Assembly: GCF_025024155.1 (NCBI RefSeq) | Contig: NW_026251851.1 | Location: 1 to 49,884, forward strand | From: Gamsiella multidivaricata | Taxonomy: Eukaryota > Mortierellomycota > Mortierellomycetes > Mortierellales > Mortierellaceae | Direction: 5' to 3' | Length of the DNA stretch: 49,884 nucleotides | In this document: piece by piece, positions 1 to 9,033 of the stretch | Layout of the letters: each line of letters starts with the position of its first letter | Position numbering within the stretch: position 1 is the stretch's first letter | Made by a program: the position numbers and the translations under genes | The notes under the pieces: model-generated | The model's input: the letters and a program-made list of their open reading frames with translations, nothing else | Told to the model about the DNA's origin: nothing | The model's database searches: none

Positions 1-920
1 TGGAGATTGTCCCGGTGTTTGCAACGCAAGAACCCGACATACAATTGCCCAGCACCAAAGACGTGCTGAGGAAGATAAACACCAACATGGTCAAGTGTTT
101 GTCCTTGCGCCTTGTTAATGGTCATGGCAAACGCAGGCTTAATAGGAAACTGGCGCCTAGTGAACTTGATTAGTGTAGATCCGTCATCCAGGGTTGTAAG
201 AGGTATGCGCGGAATAAGCACCGTTCGTCTCCTGAAGTCACCGTTAAGAATCTCAGCACTGATGTATCTCCGACGGAGTGCTCGAACAATCAGACGGGTA
301 CCGTTGCAGAGACCGAATTTGCCGTCCATGTTTCGAAGGAGAATAATTAGCTGGCCCACCTTCAACAGCAACTCGTGAGGAGGCATAACTGAAGGATTGA
401 GAGAATTCAGGTACTCTACAGGATACGCGGCATCGTTGGCACCAAGCCAAGATAATCGGAGGCACGGAGTGTTTTCTGGTTGTTCCTGATAAACCATAGG
501 CGATGCGCCTCGATCTTCGCGTACTGGTCCACCACGTACTGTTGAGCAAGGCGGCCAAAACACCAAAAATAACAGCGATTTTCTCGCTCAGTGATCTCCA
601 CGTTCTCTCGAAGCTGAAGACCATATGCAGTGAACTGGCGCAATGTTATGAACTTGCCGTCTCTACCTCCAGTAGCGCCTTCCTCATCAGCAAGCAACTG
701 TTGGCTGTCCTCTTCATCTTCGCTCTCCTCAGACATATCTTGAGTGTGGTTTGCTGCCACGCGTCCTCCTTGACCCTCGCCTTGCTCTGGTTCCTGAGCG
801 TCAACCTGCCTATCTCTGGCTGTGGGTTGCACCACATCTGCTTTATCTATGATCGGATACCTGTTATAGGTCCAACCGGTTTCGCCATGAGGATGTAGAA
901 GGATAGAGTGCGGAGGGTCG
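1..920 (-). pseudogene. Helitron Rep/helicase remnant, 3' part
   Basis: On the minus strand, about 1-430 encodes the C-terminal part of a PIF1-like Helitron helicase. It carries a GLCNGTRL-type segment, then AFAMTINKAQGQTLDHVGVY and LPQHVFGAGQLYVGF, which match the last helicase motifs of the family. About 430-560 encodes GRLAQQYVVDQYAKIEAHRL, which belongs to the Rep/Helitron-like N-terminal part, and near 885-920 lies YDPPHSILLHPHGETGW. The long middle section expected between these two parts (rolling-circle nuclease and most of the helicase) is missing, with the junction near 430. This is therefore an internally deleted copy with frameshifts. It continues beyond the left edge. Its upstream part resumes at 2523, on the other side of the Tc1 insertion. 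Confidence 0.85.
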
Positions 921-922
921 TA

Positions 923-952
923 CAGTCCACGGAAAAAGTGTTAGCATGTTTT
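923..952. repeat. Tc1/mariner terminal inverted repeat, left
   Basis: The sequence is identical over 30 bp to the reverse complement of 2493-2522 and diverges immediately inside. It is flanked by the TA duplication at 921-922. Confidence 0.97.
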
Positions 953-1174
953 CATAATTTCGACCTTTTTTCTTTGATACTTACATCAATACCGCCTACT
1001 GCTACGAGGCTTCACGCGATCAATCTCGTATATTTGTTAAGATTACCTGCCATGTTACGAGCCAATGGATGCACTCTATCAGGCTAATTGAGGACATGAA
1101 CATATTGACCCCATTCTAACACTTTTTCGAAATATGACCACCCTCTGATTCTGTTAGCTACTTTTCTGCCATTA

Positions 1175-2191
1175 TTAATCGATATGGCCTCCTTTATTTG
1201 CGTGAAGCTTCTTCATGCGCTCGGGCATGCTCTCATATAGCTCGTGAAGGAATTCGATATTTACTGTTGTCAATATATCCTGAACACGCTCCCAGAGGTC
1301 GTCCAAAGAGTTTGGTGCCTCTGGATACTGATCAAGTCGGTACTTGAGGTGCGACCATAGATGCTCGGTCGGGTTGAGGTCCGGAGAATTCGCAGGCCAT
1401 TCCATGACTGCGATCTTGGATTTCCTAAGGAAGTCTTCGACTATGCCTGCTGTATGCACTTTGGCATTGTCCTGCTGAAAAATGAATTTTGCTGGATCCA
1501 TACCAAACCAATCCCGAGATGCGCAAAGATAGTCCTTCAGTACATCGAGGTAGGCTTGTGCATCCATACTTCCTGGGATCCAGCAGGCATCGCCCAAGCC
1601 ATAAAATGTTATGCAACCCCAGACCATAATTTGGCCCCCTCCGCCCTGCTTTGTTTTCTGCACTTGGTGAGGTTGGATATCCTTCCTGTTGGGCTTCTTG
1701 TAATAGAATGTCCTGCCGAAGGACCCAATCCTGCTGATTATAGTTTCGTCCGAGAACATCACATTCTTCCAGTCGTCCACGGTCCATTTCAAGTGCGCCT
1801 TAGCAAATTCGTAGCGTGCTCTGATTTGATCCGGTGTCAGATCACGCTTCCTAGGCTGGACGTATGCTTTTAAGCCCTCCTGTTTAAGGTAGTTCTGGAC
1901 ACTGTCTACATGAACCTGCACTCCTTGCACCGATTGGATAAGTCGCTGGCCGTCGCGGAGGGTTACGGCTTTTCCTGTGACGAAATGACGAGCAAGTAAG
2001 GTCTTGGTCTTCTTCGAAACCTTCGAAGGACGCCCTATTTTAGGGGACGGAACGTTCTCCTTGTCCCTTTGACGAATCTTGGAAACGGAGAAAGTAGAGC
2101 TATGCAAGGATCTTGAGACCTCGCGGACAGATTTTCCTTGCCGAAGTTGGATAATCGCATCGCGTACGGTTTGTTCTCGCAGCCGCTTCAT
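1175..2191 (-). CDS. Tc1/mariner-family DDE transposase
   Basis: This 338-residue protein has the usual Tc1-family length. It has an N-terminal helix-turn-helix region (about 5-110), including a GRPS hook near 53-56 typical of the paired-type DNA-binding domain, and a C-terminal catalytic domain. The acidic triad is visible: D148 in MFSDET, D241 in QQDNAKVH and E276 in PDLNPTEHLW, giving DD34E spacing. The GGGGQIMVWGC block precedes the second Asp. The frame is uninterrupted from ATG to stop and lies wholly between the inverted repeats, so the enzyme may be functional. It would excise and reinsert the element at TA sites. Confidence 0.96.
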   Translation of the reverse strand: MKRLREQTVRDAIIQLRQGKSVREVSRSLHSSTFSVSKIRQRDKENVPSPKIGRPSKVSKKTKTLLARHFVTGKAVTLRDGQRLIQSVQGVQVHVDSVQNYLKQEGLKAYVQPRKRDLTPDQIRARYEFAKAHLKWTVDDWKNVMFSDETIISRIGSFGRTFYYKKPNRKDIQPHQVQKTKQGGGGQIMVWGCITFYGLGDACWIPGSMDAQAYLDVLKDYLCASRDWFGMDPAKFIFQQDNAKVHTAGIVEDFLRKSKIAVMEWPANSPDLNPTEHLWSHLKYRLDQYPEAPNSLDDLWERVQDILTTVNIEFLHELYESMPERMKKLHANKGGHID

Positions 2192-2492
2192 GTTTGATGT
2201 AAACTTGGGATGAATGTGGCGTAGGATGGGAGTAGTGGAAAACTGTGCAGTTGTATTGTTCTAGTTGCGAGTGAGGATGCAGACCGTAAGGGAAGAGCAC
2301 AATTTATAGGATTTTTTAAAAAGTGTTAGAGTGCACCTCATGACTTTCGAGATCCTTCGTTCCTCAGCTGAAGGTCATTCAAGCCTGGAACATTCTAGAA
2401 AACTCCTTGTAAGTTACGATATTGTCCACCAAACATCTCGGTCCTTGGTAATAGCGTAATAGGGAGATAAAGGAGTATAAGTCCAAAATAGC

Positions 2493-2522
2493 AAAACATG
2501 CTAACACTTTTTCCGTGGACTG
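2493..2522. repeat. Tc1/mariner terminal inverted repeat, right
   Basis: This is the reverse complement of 923-952 without mismatches. It is flanked by the TA duplication at 2523-2524. Confidence 0.97.
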
Positions 2523-3111
2523 TACTTGGTATCCGTCTCTCGAATTTTTCCCACCCCGCCGCCCCAGTTGTGGAGGTTGATGTCTCTCTTTTCACCTCCT
2601 TCTTGGTCCGGTAACAAAACTGCGATCTCGTAGGCCGATGGAAGGTCATATTGGTGGCGCTGCATATCCCGTCGCACCGCTCGGCCTTCAGGATAATCTT
2701 GAAATCGGCAATGCGATCGTGATCATAGTTCTCACGTTCGCGTATAGTCTTGTATGTCCGGGCAAGAGGGTTACTTTGCTCGATCATGGTCTGAAGCTCC
2801 CTTAATATGCTCTCCTCCAGTTGCGGATAAAGGTCCTTGCGCAGCTCCAGTTGTGCAGTTGAATCGTAGAAAGAAATCTGTGCAAACTTGGGCCGCTCTC
2901 CATTTTCCGGAAGAAGGTTCCTATAAAAATGGTGCACTTCTCCCTGGATTCGGAAAGTGTAGACGCCATCCGAAGGACTTGCCAAGTTTCTGTCAACGGT
3001 AGCAGCCATGGAGGTAAAAGAGAGGGCCTTGTTATACCTTCGAATATTCAGCCGAAATCGCTTGCTTTCCTCTGAACCCCCTGTGATCAACGCCAGAGGT
3101 CGCGGGTGCCC
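2523..3111 (-). pseudogene. Helitron N-terminal-domain remnant
   Basis: The minus strand encodes SEESKRFRLNIRRYNKALSF, then GVYTFRIQGEVHHFYRNLLP, then FAQISFYD, LEESILRELQTMIEQ and ARTYKTIRER. This order is typical of the Helitron-like N-terminal domain that precedes the Rep nuclease. The frame runs into the Tc1 element at 2522 and resumes beyond it at 920 with the expected next block (YDPPHSILLHPHGE). It is cut on the upstream side at about 3111 by the LTR of a gypsy element. What remains is a fragment with no start codon of its own. Confidence 0.85.
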
Positions 3112-3272
3112 TGTGCAATAAATAAGGTTTACCAGTGGAAATAAGTAACGAGACAAGAGAGGGATCTTTAATGGCCCCGCCAGGAAGGCTATTTTATAGC
3201 TGTCCTGGCGGGTTATCAAAATGTACGTGTCTTGCTAAATTATATTATGTACGTATGTCCAAATATGGCACA
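3112..3272 (-). repeat. 3' LTR of the gypsy element
   Basis: On the minus strand the 161-bp segment starts TGTGCC and ends TTGCACA, giving 5-bp inverted termini TGTGC/GCACA. It contains a TATAAAATA box. It is directly preceded by a purine-rich tract (minus strand of 3273-3283, GGGGAGGGAGC) of the kind that primes plus-strand synthesis. Helitron coding sequence begins immediately outside its end. Confidence 0.8.
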
Positions 3273-3584
3273 GCTCCCTCCCCAAGGGAAGGCTAAAAGC
3301 CGGGATGCCATAGGGCATATTGGACAGAGTATTATAGGGAAAAAATAAACCCTAGGCGCATATTAATGCAAGCTGAATTGCGCAAGGGAAAAAAGGAAAA
3401 ACCTTAGCTGCAATTGAGTCGAGGGCTGAAGCACCTCTATATGACAAAATAAAATATCACTCAAGGCAAAAAGAAAAAAGCCTTGTGAGGGAAAAAACCC
3501 AGTGGGAAAACCTCAACGTGAAAATAGGGGAAAGCAGAAAAAACCCCTTATCACCATTCAACTAGGTGCTGCATGCCTTGCTCA

Positions 3585-5715
3585 TTAATTTCGACCGCGC
3601 TTCCGCGTACGAGTAATAGGCTTCTCCTTATTACGTCTATCGTCATTAATATCTTCGACACTCATGTGGCCGCGTTTGCGTGCTGAGGTCCTTTCTGGAG
3701 CAGCATAGGATGTATCGTTCATTGGCCTTTGCTTTAATCGAGCTTTGCCTTTACGTTGCAATGATGAAGTCTCTTGCTCGTCGCACTTAGGGACGTGGTT
3801 CTTCAACGTTTGACGAGACTGCGGCCGAGATTGTGTCCCTGGTTGATCGCGAGTCTTCCAGTAGTCTGATAGACACTTTCTCTCAATAAAGTTCTCTTGG
3901 GGCTCCCAAGTCTTCTCTGAGTATCCTTTCCAACTTACGAAGTATTCTACATCGCCCCCAGGTAACTTCCGGTGGTCCAGAATTTTTTCTACTTCGTAAG
4001 TCACTGTGTCTTCATAGTCGTCGAGCACCAACTTGAGCTGCGATGGCGCGTAATTGCGTCCAAGGAGGGCTCCTGTGCCGTCCTTCAGCTCATATGCTCC
4101 TCCAGTCGTGCGACGGACAACAGTGTAAGGGCCTTCATACCTAGGCGAAAGTTTATCTCCCTTAATGGGATCCAGAGACATGACTTTGGCGCCGTCAGGG
4201 AACTCATTGTGCAGAACCGTTCTATTGAACCGCTCAATCATCCGCTGTTGAGTGGCACGCGCCTTAGCACTAATAGCTGGAAAGACGGTCTTGGTCATAT
4301 ATTCAAGCCGCTTTAAGAGTTCTTCATGGGATAATAATTCATCTTTGTCGTTGGAGAAATTATGAAATCCGTTGAATCGTCGCGCAAAAAATAGCGAAAA
4401 TGGGGAGGAGTTGTGAAATGCCACAATCCTAGTGTTTATAGCCATTTGTGCCATCGGAACATGCCTCGCCGATGATGCCTTTTGGTCTTTGATTTCTTTC
4501 CGGATGATATTGACGGCCGTCTTAACATGATTCTCTGCAACTCCGTTGCCTCGAGGATGATAGGGTGTTACCAGACGATGTTGCACTCCCATCTCTGAAA
4601 TCATGACCCTCATAACCTCGTTAACGAATTCTTTGCCATTGTCAGATTGGAGAATGCGCGGGAAACCGATAGTGGTGAATATCCGAAACAGTACTTTTGT
4701 GATTGTAGGCGCTTCCTTGTTTGGTATGGGCTCAAGGAACACGAACCGTGTACAGACGTCCACCAGAACGAGAAGAAACCGGTGACCTTTGTCATCCTCA
4801 GGGAATGGTCCGGCTAAATCGATAGCCATCTGTTCTCCCGGGAGCTGAGCATGAATGGCAGACAAAGGATGATATCCCTTACGCGCAATATTGACACGTT
4901 GACATTCTTGGCAACGCTGAACGTATTCCAGACAGTCCTTGGCCATAATGGGCCACGTCTTGTTCAACGAGTGAATGTGATTCACCATGGCATTGGTCCC
5001 GAAGTGGCCAAGCGCATGGGTGCTGGCGAGCAATATTCTTCTCTTACTCATCGCGACGGTCTCACGCAAAGTATTTGCATCCTGGATAAGGTGGATATAA
5101 CCATAAACCTTTGTAGGCAGAGTACCGGACGATTTACTGGACCATAATTCCATAGGAAACTGTCGAGATAATGCGTCGGGTAGTACATTGAGGACACTGG
5201 GTCGATAGACTACCTTGAAGGTATAGTCCAGAATGGTTTCCTGCCATCCAGTGAGCATAGAATTCATCTCCTTCTGTGAATGCATGAAGGTGAGAGCGCG
5301 ATGGTCCGTATAGAGTGTGAAATGTCTTCCCCAGAGGTAGTAGTGCAGCTTCTTGAGCGCAAAAACAATTCCGAGCAATTCTTTCTGTGTAGCAGAATAC
5401 TTTCGTTCACGTTCCTGCAAGGATCGAGTGACAAAAGAAATATATTTGATATTGCTGGGTTCTAACTCGCCTCCTGGTAACTAATATAACACCGCTCCTA
5501 TGCCAATGTTCGACGCATCTGTGGCCACGTAAAAGGGCATGCTGAAGTCTGGAAAGGATAGTACCGGGGCCTGTACGAGAACATTTTTCAGCGCGTTGAA
5601 GCATCGTAATTGGATATCGTTTAGTACGAACGATCCAACTCCATTGCGTAAAGCATCCAATGGTGCACCAACAGTACTATTCGGGGACATATATTCCATA
5701 GAGTTTTACGAAGGC
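3585..5715 (-). pseudogene. gypsy Pol fragment: RNase H, integrase, chromodomain
   Basis: The frame begins inside the reverse transcriptase tail (STVGAPLDALRN). RNase H follows, with acidic residues in ATDASNIGIGAVL, ATQKELLGIVFAL and LYTDHRALTF. A histidine/cysteine zinc finger comes next (HALGHFG ... CLEYVQRCQEC). The integrase core shows Asp in MAIDLAGPF, Asp in QSDNGKEF and Glu in GVAENHVKT. A chromodomain follows (YEVEKILDHRKL ... FVSWKGYSEKTWEP), then a basic tail. One in-frame TAG at 5481-5483 breaks it where related proteins read Gln (AVLY-stop-LPGGE). From 5420 down to the stop at 3585 the frame is open for 611 codons. Chromodomains of this class steer integration toward marked histones. 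Confidence 0.9.
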
Positions 5716-6149
5716 TTTTTCATCCTCATCGTTCTCGGCCCCATATGTGCCGTCAGCCAATTCACTAGATCTTTCATCTGACCCAAGCTTCCTTAGTTGA
5801 GCAGCAACATACTGGACCTTCGATTTGCGATCGGCCATGTCAGCGCCACCTCTGCCCTCCTCCCCGTCGAGAGGATGCATAAGCAGTGAACCTTGATGAA
5901 CCGAAGCGCAAGCGTAGAGCGTGCGGACGTACGCCATTACTCTTGTAATATAGTATGCTACTCCACCGCTTCGTATAGAATCGGGTGCTGAGCATGGGCG
6001 AAATAACACAACCGCCGAAGCACAATTGGGCCTTCGAGTAACGGGAAGTGTCGCTCTGATTTAATAAATTGGATAGTGCCTGGTCAAAAAGAACACTTTT
6101 TGATTACTTCCAATTTTAGACCTGAACGCTCTCACAAAGTCGTGGTACC
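5716..6149. other. Unassigned stretch between mobile elements
   Basis: There is no recognisable homology. The minus strand is open for about 110 codons (5677-6009) and includes GADMADRKSKVQYVAAQLRK followed by an acidic run, but no family could be assigned. It probably represents the interior of an older element or the host sequence into which the gypsy fragment was placed. Confidence 0.4.
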
Positions 6150-6351
6150 TGTGATGTTTTATGTATTTCAGTGTGAGTCAAGGAGACCAAAGAGCGTTGT
6201 TATTTATTATGCTCCCGGTAGGGGTTTTTATAGCCCCGACCTGGTGCTTGGAGTATTAGATAGCTTAATAGTCTCATGAATAAAAATGGAAGTGGCCTAA
6301 ATATGAAGGTTCACTCCCAGTACAGTCCCAATTTGGGGTCTGGACGGAACA
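6150..6351 (+). repeat. 202-bp LTR-like repeat, copy 1
   Basis: The segment starts TGTGATGTTTTATG and ends GGACGGAACA. It contains a TTTTTATAGCC box and GAATAAAAATGG. It is nearly identical to 19618-19819 in the opposite orientation, and the similarity stops abruptly at both ends in both places. The TG...CA ends, size, TATA box and AATAAA fit a solo LTR. No matching target duplication flanks it (GTACC left, CTAGG right). Confidence 0.65.
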
Positions 6352-7566
6352 CTAGGCGTCCTGGGATCTAACAACCACCTTGGATACTGGATACCAAGCC
6401 CGGACGAGTTCTCGGCTAACGCCGAAAAGGACATGATTGCTCACTTGATCGTCGAATTCAAGTTGCCCGTGGCCGAGATCCTGATTGATTATTGTCTGGC
6501 AAGAGCTCACTCGACCGACCCTATGTTGCTCGAAAAGTTGATGATCAGTGTTCCGCACCTTATACCCAAGCACCTTGACTGCAACAGGTTTATGCTCGGT
6601 TAAGTACATTATGATATCATCAGTGCTTCGCCCACCTTTCTTCGACTTTCTAGAACACTGTTGCTATCAACCCAGCCAGTATATATATAAATCATCCACA
6701 CGTAGAACTAGACAGCAGCATTCATACGAATAAAGTCCCCTTTCCACCCTAGATTCACTTCCACCTGATCTGACCGTTTGCACTGACGTAGCCTTGAATA
6801 TTGCCCGACGAGCTGCATTCCTTCCAGTCTTGAACCGAGATCAGCTTCTACAGCAGGCAGTCTATAACGGAGATCAGTGGCGGCGGGGCAAGTTTTGAGC
6901 GCCAGCAAAGACAAAGCTGTACGAGGTCATTGATCAGAACCCAATCTTTCATCGTCTCAACCGGTTGGCTATTTTCGACAACAACAAGACCCAGGTCCTC
7001 AAAAACCAGCCGGGATTGTTGCCAGTGACGGCTGAGACAGTGAAAAGAATGCCGACATCAAGACCAATCTGTACATGGCTCCGTTTTCGCTGGCTTGGAC
7101 GATTCAAGGAAACGAAGACGGCAGCAAAAAGGCGAAGAAGGACGGAAAATTATTGACTAGCCAGGTTGTTGACAAGGACTAGCAACTGCCGGCAAAGACG
7201 ACGAAGCCAGCAATTCCAGCGAAGCCGACGACGGTCGCAGGTGTCAGGACTTTAGTCCTTCGAATGATCTGGCATTTTGTCTTTCCGTTTGACAAGGTCT
7301 TTACCCACAGCCACTACGACGATCTCCAAGCCTATGACAATCCTGCCTTTTCGGCCCTGATGACCTACAAATGGACGAGATTTGCTCGATATTTTTGGTG
7401 TCTTCGACTGTCGTTTCAAATCTCGTATGAGTTTTTGGTCCTCGTCGTGACATTATTTCAACTCTATGGACTAGCAGATCTGCTCATGGCATACGCAACG
7501 GGTCCGAGACAAAAAAATAAAATAGCTTTATTGCACTGTTACAAAAAAAAAAAAAAAAAAAAAAAA
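6352..7566 (+). pseudogene. Retrocopy-like pseudogene of an unidentified membrane protein
   Basis: Read on the plus strand and ignoring the LTR at 6580-6782, the frame encodes GSNNHLGYWIPSPDEF, AHLIVEFKLPVAEILIDYCL, PHLIPKHLDVALNIARRAAF, KLYEVIDQNPIFHRLNRLAI, then MIWHFVFPFDKVFTHSHYDD and a hydrophobic, probably membrane-spanning stretch (ISYEFLVLVVTLFQLYGLA). Breaks are a TGA near 6896, a 1-base frameshift near 7046 and a TAG near 7178. No intron is needed. AATAAA at about 7516 is followed by 24 A residues (7543-7566), as in a reverse-transcribed mRNA. The 5' end abuts the LTR-like repeat at 6351. The parent family was not recognised. The C-terminal layout recalls fungal multi-pass channel-like proteins, which is only a guess. 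Confidence 0.6.
6580..6782 (+). repeat. 203-bp solo LTR, copy 1
   Basis: The segment starts TGCAACAGG and ends CGTTTGCA (5-bp inverted termini). It contains a TATATATAAA box and GAATAAAG. It is a close match to 9451-9653 over its whole length. It splits the pseudogene reading frame between ...PKHLD and VALNI. The flanks TTGAC (6575-6579) and CTGAC (6783-6787) are a 5-bp target duplication with one mismatch. Confidence 0.9.
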
Positions 7567-7568
7567 CT

Positions 7569-7766
7569 TTATTGGACGTTTAGCACATTTCTACAGACGA
7601 TATTCCGGGTGTAAACGCCCTCCCTCCCATCTATGACGCCATTTTCGACCAGAACCTTGAGGTTGTGCCGGTGTTTTCAACGCGAAAAGCCGACATACAG
7701 CTGCCCAGCACCAAAGACGTGCTGAGGAAGGTAAACACCAACGTGGTCAAGTGTTTGTCCTTGTGC
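7569..7766 (-). pseudogene. Helitron helicase C-terminal tail, second copy
   Basis: The minus strand encodes GQTLDHVGVYLPQHVFGAGQ, LYVGFSR, then RHNLKVLVENG and TRNIVCRNVL, ending in a stop at 7569-7571. This is the normal end of a Helitron Rep/helicase protein. The first part is closely similar to the fragment at positions 1-140. It is cut at 7766 by the start of a solo LTR, and a TGA follows LYVGFSR. Confidence 0.82.
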
Positions 7767-8158
7767 TGTCACGAATTAAGGTTGAGGACAGACTTGCGCT
7801 CACCTCAATTGACCCTAGTGGCTTGTGATTGCCTCGCGTCTGTTACGCGAGTCCAAATCACGTCGCGTCTCCAGAATTACCCCACATGGAAAGCATAACT
7901 GGTTTAACGTTGCTTGCCCGTTTCAAGCAGACGATTGCCCGCGTCCACCCTTGTCCATTCCATTATGTTTCGGTCCCGAGTACGGGAGCTTATAGGACAT
8001 AAGCTACCGAGCTGGGGTCCCGAGTCAAGTTTTATTCACATATAAAAGACATAACTAGCTGCCCTAATCAAACCTCAGTCTGCAATAAAATACTTTCCTG
8101 CCCTGTACTCACTCTTGCTCTTACATCCTCCACTTGCCTGCCAGTCCAGATCTTGACA
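7767..8158 (+). repeat. 392-bp solo LTR at a Helitron/Fanzor junction
   Basis: The segment starts TGTCACG and ends CTTGACA, with TGTCA/TGACA inverted termini typical of Ty3/gypsy LTRs. It contains ACATATAAAAGAC and GCAATAAAATAC, which fit promoter and polyadenylation signals. The left side is Helitron coding sequence and the right side is Fanzor coding sequence. The flanking 5-mers (TGTGC, CAGGC) do not match, so it is not a simple insertion into one target. Confidence 0.75.
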
Positions 8159-9033
8159 CAGGCGATATTGTGGTCATCGGCATTGGCCCGGGTGAGGTTT
8201 ACACAATGACAGCGACAAGAATCGACCCCGCCTTACCTACGAATAGAGAGTCTTTACGAATCCGCAGGGTATTCCTCTACAGGCCTTACATGCTCTTCAA
8301 GCGTCTCCTAGAAAAGCAGAAGGCCGCGGCACGCATTGATGTTCTTGAGGCAAGACTGCCCTCATTTACCGTGGAGAAGATCGAGGAATATCTGGCGTAT
8401 CTGGAGACGCCTGGTACGGACGGCGCCACCGCGCCCACCACGAGAGTCCGCCTTTTTAACTTTTACAACAGTCAGTGGATGCTAAGCAAGCGCTGGGATC
8501 TTCAAAAGGCTCAACAGGCAACGTATGACTACGCAGTTGCAGCCCTACTTGACCTTGCCGTCAGCAAGGACTTTGTTGGTCAGCCGCTGAGCTCGCAGGA
8601 TAGTGTAAAAGTGGTGTTTGCGGTAGGATTGGGCTCTTTTGATTCGCAAACTGGCCTACCAAGCAAGCATAGCGCACTTGAGAAGAAATTTGTCGGCAAG
8701 GTAAGAAAAAGAAAAAAAAAAAAAAGTGTGGCATACCATCCCTCATCCGCGCTGCAACTTTTTCTCGTCTTTTTGTTTGTTCTTTGACGCTGCTGATAGG
8801 CAAAGGCTATGGAACACACTGTGGTCGGGGTGCGCGAGTATTACACCAGTGCTCGGTGCCCTCGTGACCAATCTATGGCGTTCTTGGAGTCCGACAAGAG
8901 GCGGTCAAAGTACTGCCGAAGCTGTCAAATGTACTTTGATCGCAGTATTGTCGGCTCTGGGAACATTGCCACCGTGTGTCTGTCGCAAATCCAGAACCAG
9001 TGCCGGCCTGCCAAGTTCATGCCATCAACATAA
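8159..9033 (+). pseudogene. Fanzor (TnpB-like) C-terminal half, inactivated
   Basis: Two exons (8159-8700 and 8800-9033; GT-AG intron 8701-8799, phase 0) give a continuous frame of about 290 codons. It carries the RuvC-like nuclease part of a Fanzor protein: a first strand reading DIVVIGIGPGEVYTMTAT, a central helical part, VVFAVGLGSFDSQTG, VVGVREYYTSARCP, a zinc-ribbon half KYCRSCQMYF, and DRSIVGSGNIA. In the family, the first motif normally has Asp where this copy has Gly (GIGPG). The third motif normally has Asp where this copy has Ser (DRS), and the ribbon lacks one Cys (CPRD). The EYYTS glutamate is kept. The N-terminal half is missing, replaced by the solo LTR at 7767-8158, and there is no proper start codon. 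Family members are RNA-guided DNA nucleases often carried by eukaryotic transposons. Confidence 0.72.

Larger units (their letters stand above)
923..2522 (-). mobile_element. Complete Tc1/mariner element
   Basis: The 1600-bp element is bounded by 30-bp inverted repeats that are identical at both ends (923-952 and 2493-2522, beginning CAGTCCACGG). A TA dinucleotide lies directly outside each end (921-922, 2523-2524), as expected for Tc1/mariner target duplication. It carries one uninterrupted transposase gene on the minus strand. It sits inside a Helitron reading frame, so it inserted after the Helitron. Perfect repeats and an intact gene suggest a recent and possibly still mobile copy. Confidence 0.97.
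3112..5715 (-). mobile_element. Ty3/gypsy chromodomain retrotransposon, 5'-truncated
   Basis: The minus-strand order is reverse transcriptase tail, RNase H, integrase, chromodomain, about 300 bp of 3' noncoding sequence, polypurine tract and 3' LTR. The 5' LTR, gag, protease and most of the reverse transcriptase are absent: homology stops at about 5715 and no second LTR copy is found nearby. The 3' noncoding part (3284-3584) is rich in GGTTTTTTCC-type runs when read on the minus strand and contains no gene. Confidence 0.88.

Noticed and set aside
3284..3584. Possible gene or tandem repeat in the GGGAAAA-rich stretch
   Set aside because: There is no open frame of note and the repeats are irregular. 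It is explained as the 3' noncoding part of the gypsy element.
6150..6351. The 202-bp repeat as the 5' untranslated region of the LINE family
   Set aside because: Not fully excluded, but at 6150-6351 it is not followed by LINE sequence and the intact LINE at 46.8 kb lacks it, so a solo LTR is the simpler reading.
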